From Diphasiastrum complanatum (lineage: Eukaryota; Streptophyta; Lycopodiopsida; Lycopodiales; Lycopodiaceae), in contig CM055109.1 of NCBI GenBank assembly GCA_029204225.1, forward strand, positions 28,892,361 through 28,956,360: a DNA stretch of 64,000 nucleotides, read 5' to 3'. A program made the position numbers and the translations under genes. The notes under the pieces are model-generated. The model did no database searches. It had not been told where the DNA came from and saw only the letters and a list, made by a program, of their open reading frames with translations. Below, one piece after another: positions 55,343 to 63,082 of the stretch. Positions within the stretch are counted from its first letter, which is position 1, and each line of letters opens with the position of its first letter.

Positions 55343-56662
55343 TTGTTCAGGAAAGGGAAGGTCCGTGTGCCTGAAGTGGATGTTGTTAAGAATAAAATTC
55401 TTTATGAATGTCATGACTCACCATTCGCAGCACATCCCGACATACATCGTACATTGGATTTGGTACGAAGGGATTTTTATTGGCCAAAACTCAAGCCCTT
55501 TGTAGAATCTTATGTGGTTAAGTGTGACCAATGCCAGTTGAATAAAGCTGAATGCCATAAGGCTGGCGGTTTGTTGCATCCACTGGATATCCCTGATAAG
55601 AGATGGGATAGTATTTCCATGGATTTCGTGGTTGGGTTACCGCGAACGAATAAACAACATGATGCAATTTGGGTTGTGGTGGACCGTCTTACCAAATTGG
55701 CTACGTTTATTCCGGAAAAGACCACTGCGAAGGTTTCTGATTTAGCTCAGATATTTGTCGAGCGTCTGTTTAGGCTTTACGGATTACCAAGTGATATTGT
55801 GAGCGATCACGATCCGAAGTTCACCGGTCACTTTTGGTCGGCCGTATTCGCTAAACTAGAGACGACATTGAGTTTGGGTTCTTCTGATCATCCTGAGTCG
55901 GATGGACAGACGGAAAGAACAAATCAGACGATGGAACAAATGCTTCGGGCATATGTTTCCAAACGGCAATCTGATTGGGAAAAGTACCTTCCATTGATCG
56001 AGTTTGCCTATAATAGTAGTAAGCATTCGGCTACCGGTTATAGCCCGTTTATGCTTATGTACGATTTTGAGCCTAGGTCACCCATTGCGGTTGAGACTCG
56101 GACCATCAAGTTTCAGAAAGTAGCGGATTTCCTACACGATATGCAGGAAATGCTACGGATTGCACGTGAAAATGTCCAAAGTGCCCAAGATAGGGGCAGA
56201 CATTATGCAAATCTGAAAAGATCACCGAGAGACTTCCAAGTGGGAGACTGGGTATATTTGAGAATCCCGAAGGATTCGAGTGTAATGCTTATCGACAAGC
56301 ATTATAAGTTGTCCCCTAGGTATAGAGGACCGTTTAAGATCTTGAAAAAGATCGGATCCTTAGCTTACCAATTGGAACTCCCGGAAGGATCGCAAGTGCA
56401 TCCCGTATTTCACGTTAGTCGTCTCAAAAAGAGTCTACGTGAAGGAGAGCATCTTGGATCTGGAGATCAGTTGGACCTGTTGGATGAATCATCGGGTGTA
56501 TCTCGTCTTGAACCCGAAAAGATCTTGGATACAAGAACTAAACGATTGAGAAATCGTATAGTTATCGAGCATCTGGTTCGATGGAGGGGATGTACGGACG
56601 ATGACGATTCCTGGGAACAAGAAGGAAGCTTAAGGAGGAACTTTCCCAGTTTTAAGTTTTGA
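55343..56662 (+). CDS. Chromovirus integrase with C-terminal chromodomain, open frame
   Basis: A 439-codon open frame. The HHCC zinc finger is seen at residues 25-65 (HDSPFAAHPDIHRT, then CDQCQ). The catalytic core has DDE: SMDFVVGLP, SDHDPKF and GQTERTNQ. Near residue 330, GPFKILKKIGSLAYQLELP and VHPVFHVSRLKKSL are the SH3-like part. The end (about residues 380-430) is a chromodomain: EPEKILDTRTKRLRNRIVIE, HLVRWRGCTDDDDSWE. Such domains read histone marks and guide insertion. The first in-frame ATG is listed; the protein was originally part of a pol polyprotein. It is the best-preserved part of the element. Confidence 0.9.
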   Translation: MFRKGKVRVPEVDVVKNKILYECHDSPFAAHPDIHRTLDLVRRDFYWPKLKPFVESYVVKCDQCQLNKAECHKAGGLLHPLDIPDKRWDSISMDFVVGLPRTNKQHDAIWVVVDRLTKLATFIPEKTTAKVSDLAQIFVERLFRLYGLPSDIVSDHDPKFTGHFWSAVFAKLETTLSLGSSDHPESDGQTERTNQTMEQMLRAYVSKRQSDWEKYLPLIEFAYNSSKHSATGYSPFMLMYDFEPRSPIAVETRTIKFQKVADFLHDMQEMLRIARENVQSAQDRGRHYANLKRSPRDFQVGDWVYLRIPKDSSVMLIDKHYKLSPRYRGPFKILKKIGSLAYQLELPEGSQVHPVFHVSRLKKSLREGEHLGSGDQLDLLDESSGVSRLEPEKILDTRTKRLRNRIVIEHLVRWRGCTDDDDSWEQEGSLRRNFPSFKF

Positions 56663-56790
56663 GGACAAAACTTGAATAAGGGGGGAAGGGATATACGGAC
56701 GATGATAATTCCTGAAAACAGGAAGCAAGCTTAAGAAGGTTCTTTCCCAATTTTAAAGTTCTGAGGACAAAACTTGAATAAGGGGGGAAG
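56585..56790 (+). repeat. Tandem duplication of the chromodomain end and PPT
   Basis: The segment from GGATGTACGGACGATGA to AACTTGAATAAGGGGGGAAG occurs twice: about 56589-56690 and 56691-56790, with several differences. Two polypurine tracts (AATAAGGGGGGAAG) result; the second abuts the 3' LTR. Confidence 0.88.
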
Positions 56791-56792
56791 AA

Positions 56793-57270
56793 TGTCATGC
56801 CCGTGAATGGTCTCGGGTAGCGTGTCCACGCTAGGGACCGGTAGACCAACAACCCGTAAGTTAATTGTGACTATAAGGGAATTGGGGCCCTTATGTGTAC
56901 ATGGTCATAATTAATGGTTGTAGGCCTAAACACTTGATGGTGGATTTGTATGGGTCTATCAGTGAGTCATTTAGGAATTGGATGACGTGGCCCAGATGGG
57001 CTGCAGAGGTGTCTAGTGAGGTGTCACAGTGCACTACTAGTGGTGCATGGGCCTTGGAGGGTATAAGTATACCTATTGGGCTCTCAATAGTGTATGCTTG
57101 ATAGCATGATCGGTGGCAGGATGCTGCTGGTATGATGCCTCATTCCTCTTTGAGTGATTGATCCATAGCTTGGGGGCTAGATCCGTTCGATCTAGGTTTG
57201 GTTGGGTTGGTTTGTCCACCATCAGGTTCCCTTGTGTTGCTTGTGATTTGCATGCTTAGAGGACTTTAGA
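56793..57270 (+). mobile_element. Gypsy 3' LTR
   Basis: It starts TGTCATGCCCGTGAATGG after the second PPT and ends GGACTTTAGA before the CCATG target duplication. It has a deletion of about 20 bp near the end relative to the outer 5' copy. Confidence 0.9.
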
Positions 57271-57659
57271 CCATGCCTGCGTGCTTATTCTAGGGGCTTT
57301 TACCTATATTTAGTAAGAGTAAAGTTAGACTATAGTTTGACAAGTTCGGGATTCTAGTTTTTCATTCGGAGCAGTTTTGCTATATATAGGTGTTGGTATC
57401 ACTTGTGTTCTCTCTCATGTGTTTGACTATTGTTTCATCACAATAGGAATCTTGTCTTGGGTTACTTGTATGATCAAGTCGGTTTTCTAACAAGCAACCC
57501 ATACATTCATGCACATATCATTGACATATTCATGGAAAACAAAGAGATAAAGCTTATATATGAAAGAGAAATATGCCAAACACATGCATGAGAAACAATG
57601 TCATTCTAATATTCAAATGCATTCACAAATTAAGACTAATTGACTTCACGTGAGAGGTA

Positions 57660-58490
57660 CATTCAAAAACTTGAAAGAAGAAAGAAAGAAAGAAAGCAAG
57701 CTTTATTAATTTCTTTTCCATGCCAAAAAGGCATAAAAATACATGTCAAGTATGTGGTAACCATGGGAGCGTATAGAACAACTCCGAAATAGTAAGAAAA
57801 ATACAGTTGCATCTAACTATAATCTAGCTACAATGAGCTACAATGAATACACTACTAATATATCTGGCTACCATATGATGATATGAATGATGCCATCATC
57901 TCCCGCTGCTATGGAAGAAGGATGTTGTTACTTCCATGTCTTGTATGTAGGATTCGGCATAGTCCTAGACTTGGATACACGGTACTCCGATACTCGAGAT
58001 TATTGGTTACATCTTGTTATTCTGAACTAGGCCAAAAAATGTAATTAATTACCTTGTGAAGACCTAGTCACACACATTGTGACGTGTGGAGCTATTGGCA
58101 TTTTGCAGAGTATCAATAGTAAAGAACTGAATGTATGCGAATACAACATGCTTGCATACTCATAATAGCCAAGACTGTATCTGAATGGAAGCCAAGGTCT
58201 TGTAATCTTTGGATAAGTAAGTGTCTCGGAACAGAGTCAAAGGCCTTACGGAAATCTACAAAACAACAATATGACCGCTCTCGTCTGGACCCAGCCTCCT
58301 CAATAATAGATCTCAAGAGAATATATGATCTGATGTAGAGTAATGTGATCGAAAACCTTCCTGTCCCAAAGCATACAAGCGTCTGATCTCGGCTTCACAA
58401 TGTGGAATAATACATGGGTAGTTGTGGTTAATATTGATCCAGCAGTTGTCTTGTTTGCTTCATCTCCTGCATGTATATGCTTGCATAACA
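57660..58490 (-). mobile_element. LINE copy, minus strand: RT fragment and 3' tail
   Basis: On the minus strand: RT motifs in broken frames at 58491-58113 (FHIVKPRSDACML, then RSIIEEAGSRRERSYCCFVD with FRKAFDSVPR). The copy then skips the rest of ORF2 to a 3' end with the tail hairpin at 57719-57733 (ATGCC-TTTTT-GGCAT), ATTAATAAAGC and a (TTTC)n tail at 57673-57697. It lies in antisense in ZW10 intron 6, just before exon 7. Confidence 0.78.
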
Positions 58491-58607
58491 TTTTTACGGG
58501 TTCGGTGTGTCTCTATGCTATGTTGGTAATATGATGTTGACTTCCATTCTTCATGTATGAGTTACAAGCAGAGCAGTTTTAGTGATCTCTCTATGTTGGT
58601 GCTATAG

Positions 58608-58700
58608 GAGGCATGCTTGTCAACCCCATGGACTGCTACTCAGTTTTATCATGCGGCTCGTGACAGTGTGCTGCTTTTCCGGGCAATTATTCCAGTCAAG
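58608..58700 (+). CDS. ZW10: ZW10 exon 7 (residues 554-584)
   Basis: Acceptor GTGCTATAG at 58599-58607, donor GTCCCC at 58701, 31 codons, phase 0. It encodes EACLSTPWTATQFYHAARDS followed by VLLFRAIIPVK. Plant ZW10 proteins have a closely similar block (DVCLSS...EFYHAARDA...VVPVK), and human has YSVRNIFHLFHDVVPTYHK. The donor is unusual (GTCCCC) but the next exon continues the family pattern without a gap. Confidence 0.93.
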
Positions 58701-58972
58701 GTCCCCTCAAGTGCTTTTATAGTAAAATTGTAGTGCGTTCAGGTTATTCAGAGTTTGATTCTTGAGTTTCTTTTCTTATCGTATGAAGAAATGGATGAGT
58801 CGCTTGTGTGGCATGGAATATATTAATAGCAATGGGCTTACTAGTCAAAGTTTGAACCATAGATACCTGTTCCATACCTTCTTCTTTTTCTTTTTTTTAA
58901 TTGAAAAAGAAAGGACCACCTTGTACTGAATGTTGGAACTTCATTAATGGTCATACATCGTGAAGTTTGCAG

Positions 58973-59068
58973 CTTGTTGGAGAGGTGGACAATCTAGACC
59001 AGGTAGCAGCAGTTTATCATAATGACTGCCTCTACATTGCACATGAGCTGCTAGGTCTGGCTTATCAG
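58973..59068 (+). CDS. ZW10: ZW10 exon 8 (residues 585-616)
   Basis: Acceptor GTTTGCAG at 58965-58972, donor GTGAAA at 59069, 32 codons, phase 0. It encodes LVGEVDNLDQVAAVYHNDCL followed by YIAHELLGLAYQ. Human ZW10 has [20 protein letters not shown] at this place, a clear match. Confidence 0.97.
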
Positions 59069-59222
59069 GTGAAATCTAAGGACTGATCTTTGGGACTTCT
59101 CTTACGCATAGTCTTTTTCATTTCAAGAGTAGTATTATCTTGTCAAATAGCTCTTAAGGTTCACAATCTCTCACAATAAGTTCGACATTCATTATTCAAA
59201 TGGTAGTAAAAGTTCTTTGCAG

Positions 59223-59351
59223 TACCGTGCCTGTTTGCCAGCAGGTGTGAAGCAGATCTTTACTTTTGTGGACCTGGTACCACTTTTCCGTTGCATGGCA
59301 GAGGATGCTTTATCAGAACGAGTGGACAAAGTGATGTCCAACTTAATGCGG
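59223..59351 (+). CDS. ZW10: ZW10 exon 9 (residues 617-659)
   Basis: Acceptor CTTTGCAG at 59215-59222, donor GTATGT at 59352, 43 codons, phase 0. It encodes YRACLPAGVKQIFTFVDLVP followed by LFRCMAEDALSERVDKVMSN. Human has TATFVDLVPGFRRLG, so the TFVDLVP motif is identical. Confidence 0.97.
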
Positions 59352-60006
59352 GTATGTATCAATTTTGGTGAAAGGATGTGCTGATTCTGGTTGTAGCGTG
59401 GGTTTGAAAAGCTGAGCATCAAGCTTTATAAAATGGTGACCATCTGCATTGGCTCATGGTGCTTGAACCTTCCATGATATTTCCATTGTAAGGGAGAATA
59501 TTTTTGTGAGGTTTATTATGCAAATCATAAATAATGCTTATATAGTGGGCTATCTGACCAAAAAATACAATTCAGGGGTCAGTTCTTGTTCAAACCCTGC
59601 TGAGTAGCTTATGATTAAGACATTTTGAAAATCCCAATTGGAAAATGGCCACCATTGGAAGGCATGGCTTCTAATAACTGTGTTGTAACATATTCCCCAA
59701 AGGACCTAATTTTGGCCTTACTTTGGTTGATTGGACTGCAAGGAGTATGCACAATGCATGATTGTGGCTGTTTTGCTTGATATGGTCTCTTGGGGCTAGC
59801 AACGGGAGGCTTGTCTACAAGTTTCTTAGTGCATTCTTGCTAGAATCTGTACAAGAAAGGGTCCTGGTTAAAAAAGTTACATTATGAACTTTTGGTAGGG
59901 ACACAATTATCTATTTTAGAAAATTTGGTCTATTTGATAACTAAAAACTACATTGCATGGAGGTACAAAGCATTCATGTGTCACCTTTTGCAAATCTTTT
60001 ATTCAG

Positions 60007-60190
60007 GAGCTTGTTGAGATAACTTCCAAGTTCCAACATATCATGGAATCAATCGAGTTTAGAGATGTGGTTGTAGGACTTTGGAAAGTGTATGGCAGAA
60101 TGAAACATAAGTTAGAGACAAAGAAGGAAATGCTTGGTGGAGTTATGGACTCGCATCTCCATGCTTTTATTAGACATATACAACTCTTAT
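60007..60190 (+). CDS. ZW10: Candidate ZW10 exon 10, diverged; 3' end unclear
   Basis: Acceptor TTTTATTCAG before 60007 and phase 0, as in all other exons. The frame reads ELVEITSKFQHIMESIEFRD followed by VVVGLWKVYGRMKHKLETKK and EMLGGVMDSHLHAFIRHI. Plant ZW10 has at this place a block with FQ, then LEKV, KKSM, VLES and a terminal DI. The spacing is similar but about nine residues shorter and identity is low. No good donor is seen before the stop at 60289-60291. It may be a real but diverged exon, or the start of decay of the 3' end. Confidence 0.5.
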
Positions 60191-60432
60191 TCATTTGTTG
60201 GCCACAAACCTTTTCATTTATGTACATGCCTAGAAACCTTTTTTATGCAATACCTAGTTCCCACACTTTTCTGATTACTCAGATTCTTTAGGGCATTGAG
60301 CATCAGATTGGGGATTTCCTTTGGCAGGCTGATTTTCACATCATTCTTCTTAAGTGCTATTATATCATTCCTCTTAAGCGCTATTATATCATTCTTGGTG
60401 TAAATTGATTTTCTCTAGATCTTCAGCATTAG

Positions 60433-60433
<1 letters not shown>

Positions 60434-60494
<61 letters not shown>
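60434..60494 (+). repeat. (CT)n microsatellite at the 5' edge of a LINE copy
   Basis: A (CT) tract of about 60 bp with two CG interruptions near the right end, directly before LINE endonuclease-coding sequence. Confidence 0.97.
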
Positions 60495-60495
<1 letters not shown>

Positions 60496-61395
60496 CTCGC
60501 CTATATAGGGAGTCAATGCATCCTATTTTTGAGTTCATCAGCCATGATGAACACTCACGGTACATTTGGTTCCGCATTGCCGCGCATAGCGTTGGTTCTG
60601 ACAGAGACATCTTTGTTGCAGCTTGTTATTGCCCTCTAGTATCTTCTTCCTTTGTGGAGGGTATTGGGTCACCCTACATTGATCTTTCTACAAATATTAT
60701 TAGATATGCAGAGCGAGGTTACATCTTTCTCACTGGTGACTTTAATGCCAGGACAGCTTCACGGCAGACAGATTTTTATGATTCTATGGACCAGCTTCGT
60801 GTACGTGCCCTTGATGGAGATGACTTGAATGTTACTAGGATTTCTGAGGACATTTTGGGCCCCATTACCACCTATGGCGAATACTTATTGCAATTAGGAG
60901 AAGCTCATGAGTTGGCCATTTTTAATGGTTTAACTTGCTGGCCCGACTCGGGCAGATACACCTGCCAGCCCCACAGTGGCGGCCATAGTGTTGTTGATTA
61001 CCTTATGGGACCACCATCATCCATCTCACTCATCCATGATTTTCGTATCTCTCCTACCACTCTCTCTGATCCCACGTGGACGTTTGGTACGTTTGAATCG
61101 TTTGAATGCAACCTTGGCACCGGCGAGAGCGAGTTTATTGTTGCTTCGTTGACTTCAGGAAAGCCTTCGACTCCATCCCACGCTCCTTACTCCTTCAGTG
61201 GATACAAGACCTTGGTTTCTCTGATGACACAGTCCTAGCAGTGGTGGCACTTTATGAGAGAGTATTGGGATGTTTTCGGAGTGACAGAGGTATCTCAGAG
61301 CAGATCAGGATCACTATTGGGGTGAAGCAGGGATGTTCCCTCTCTCCTACACTTTTTGGATTATATATTGATGAGTTGGAGAGGGTTATTGAACA
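60495..61395 (+). mobile_element. LINE copy: endonuclease fused to RT by internal deletion
   Basis: ORF2 of a LINE. The endonuclease part (60500-61095) lacks its first motifs but shows FLTGDFNARTASRQTDF, the conserved GDFN motif, and GGHSVVDYLM near the end (SDH/SDY type). At about 61105 the sequence jumps to RT (RRERVYCCFVDFRKAFDSIP, then GVKQGCSLSPTLFGLYIDEL). The linker between the domains is deleted and the frame changes there. The RT stops before the catalytic YxDD, where a SINE begins. Confidence 0.85.
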
Positions 61396-61617
61396 GCAGA
61401 GCAGGTGGTTAAGCTCTTGCATTGTACCTTCGCAAGCTGGTAGTCAAGCTTGGATATTTCTTCTTCTTAGAGATAGCGAGATAGATATGCTAGTTTCTTG
61501 TCTTCTTCTCTTTTCTACTAGTAAATAAGTCCGTATGCGGACAATGCTCCTCACCTTTTGTACTCTCTTTTGTCTTATGTACCTTTGGGTACCAAAGATG
61601 TTAATATTAATAATTCT

Positions 61618-61619
<2 letters not shown>
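61396..61619 (+). mobile_element. SINE copy 1 with tail hairpins
   Basis: About 220 bp starting inside the LINE RT. The head GCAGGTGGTTAAGCTCTTGC resembles a tRNA A box (GTGGTTAAGC). The body shares AATAAGTCC, GGACAA(T/C)GCTCCT and TTTGTCTTATGT with the copy at 62850. The first hairpin is at 61529-61542 (GTCCG-TATG-CGGAC), the tail hairpin at 61579-61592 (GTACC-TTTG-GGTAC), then AAAGATGTTAATATTAATA and (CT)n. A B box is not clear, so the tRNA origin is inferred. Confidence 0.65.

Positions 61620-61652
<33 letters not shown>
61620..61652 (+). repeat. (CT)n microsatellite
   Basis: A (CT) tract of about 32 bp between the SINE tail and the next LINE segment. Confidence 0.97.
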
Positions 61653-62645
61653 GAGGGTTTTTTTTTTTTCTTGAGTGACATGGCAAGGGCCTTTGGGGGT
61701 CAAACCAGACTTTTATCGCTCTAGGAATCTAGTTTCCTAGAGCTAGACAGTTCTGGGGTCCCAGTTTTGCCTCGTTACCTGGATAGCGGACTCTCACATT
61801 GCCTCCAATTTACACTGGGCAGTTCCAAGTTTCCTCACATCAGCTATATGCGGAGACAGGGCGTTTCCAGGGAATCCCTCACATGAGCAGACTTTGTCAG
61901 ATGTGTACATTAGGGGAGGTGGAGTCAGAGGAGCATTTTCTTTTTAGATGCCCCCATCTATTATGAGATCCGTGGACGTTATCATTGTCTTTTCCGGGAT
62001 ACTCCAGTTACATTGTGCTCACTCATTTATCCTCGATGTGTTGCATTGATGCTGCGTGAGATGTTCCTCCTCCGTAGAGATATTTGTTAGAGAGATCGTG
62101 ATGGATACCATGACTCCCAGCAGACCCAGATTACCTCCTTTTTCTCTAGGAGACCTTCCAGAGCAGATATTGATGCCGACATTTTGTCCAAGGATGAGTT
62201 AGATACCTTATCTCGGGATGTTGATCGCCGACAACGTACTGTTTCCAGACCATACACTATGGCTACACAGAGACTTCCCATATCTGGAGCTCACGTACGC
62301 CGGCCCTCAGTTCGTGCATCTTCATCATCATCTTCTATCCTTGCTTTTCTCAGCAGTGGTCCTGCAGTGACATGATACGGTCTATCCTACAACTCAGATG
62401 GTTACTGTACAACTTTAGTTATATGATTCCCGATGTACCATATCTCAGACTTTCATGTCTTGAGGGCAGATGAGATACTTTAGTTGTTTAGTCTTGTTAG
62501 GTTAATATCTAGTTGTTGTGTTGTTTGATTATGGAGACATTTCTATGCTCCGTTCAGTATCTATCACACTTGAGATGTACTTACTTTGTCCTATATGCCT
62601 TTTGGCATTAAAAGACATTAATAAAGCTTTCTTTCTTTCTTTTTA
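61653..62645 (+). mobile_element. LINE ORF2 C-terminus and 3' end
   Basis: The coding remnant contains the C-terminal zinc-binding motif of LINE ORF2: MSRLCQMCTLGEVESEEHFL followed by FRCPHL (C-x2-C...H-x4-C), then YEIRGRYHCLFRD in the next frame, and a basic/Ser-rich end at 62150-62375 (RRPSRADIDADILSKDELDT, ending LSSGPAVT). The 3' UTR ends with the hairpin at 62595-62608 (ATGCC-TTTT-GGCAT), ATTAATAAAGC and (TTTC)n. It could be the 3' half of the same LINE as 60495-61395, split by the SINE, but the middle of RT is missing. Confidence 0.8.
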
Positions 62646-63064
62646 ATCAGGATGTTGATCACAGCCAGCCACATATTACACTTTTCTTTCAGAAAAGAGT
62701 TAGGGAGGATACTTCTGATAGTGAGATTGACATTCCAGCTCGTCGACAGAAGCTCTAGCGTCTTCCTCGACCGTCTAGAGTTCGTCATTAGAGGCCACCG
62801 TGTGCCTCACACCAGATCACACAGTTTTTCTCTTTCAGTTAGTGAGTTGTACTCCTCCGCGTAGCTAGTGGTTAAGCTACTGCTTTTGTACCCTCACCAT
62901 AGCTGGAGGTTAAGCTTTGGTTTCATTTCCAATTTATTCTGTTTTTAGCTTTAGCGGATAGAAATAAGTCCAACATGGACAACGCTCCTTTCTGATGTAC
63001 TTTTTCTTTGTCTTATGTGCCCAAGGGCACCCGAAAGACATTAATATATTCTATATTCTATATT
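62646..63064 (+). mobile_element. LINE or unknown fragment followed by SINE copy 2
   Basis: 62646-62845 is a short fragment with SEIDIPARRQKL-like coding look but no known domain. From about 62850 a SINE follows: tRNA A-box-like head (GTAGCTAGTGGTTAAGCTAC), body words shared with SINE copy 1, first hairpin at 62968-62980 (GTCCA-ACA-TGGAC), tail hairpin at 63017-63030 (GTGCC-CAAG-GGCAC), then GAAAGACATTAATATATTC and (CT)n. Confidence 0.65.
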
Positions 63065-63082
63065 CTCTCTCTCTCTCTCTCT
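63065..63082 (+). repeat. Short (CT)n tract
   Basis: About 18 bp of CT repeats at the junction of the SINE tail and the next LINE. Confidence 0.9.

Larger units (their letters stand above)
52414..57270 (+). mobile_element. Ty3/gypsy chromovirus-type element with exact 5-bp target duplication
   Basis: Flanked by CCATG at 52409-52413 and 57271-57275. The LTRs start TGTCATGCC. The internal region has a partial gag, a partial RT, RNase H, a full integrase and a chromodomain, followed by a PPT. Chromodomains at the integrase end mark chromoviruses, which target chromatin (established knowledge). Internal deletions removed the gag zinc knuckle, the protease and the RT active site. The 5' end is rearranged (see findings). 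Confidence 0.92.
50304..57492 (+). mobile_element. Non-autonomous copia-like LTR element split by a gypsy element
   Basis: The 5' LTR is at 50304-50720, the primer site TGGTATCAGAGC at 50721-50732, a 1.6-kb internal region without pol genes at 50733-52341, the PPT (TTAGGGGGGAG) before 52342, and the 3' LTR from 52342 to 57492, interrupted by a gypsy element. Flanks read AGCAG on the left and AGCAA on the right, a near-perfect 5-bp target duplication. The LTR core resembles that of the copia at 38918, so it is probably a gene-less derivative of that family. Confidence 0.85.
52342..57492 (+). mobile_element. 3' LTR of the non-autonomous element, split
   Basis: The left part is 52342-52413 and the right part 57271-57492. 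They join at the CCATG duplicated by the gypsy insertion. The right part ends TTTTCTAACA like the 5' LTR, and has a deletion relative to it. Confidence 0.9.

Noticed and set aside
60389-60610. Minus-strand Arg-Glu repeat frame, and (CT)n-coded LSLS frames near it
   Set aside because: Artefacts of the (CT)n tract before the LINE endonuclease.
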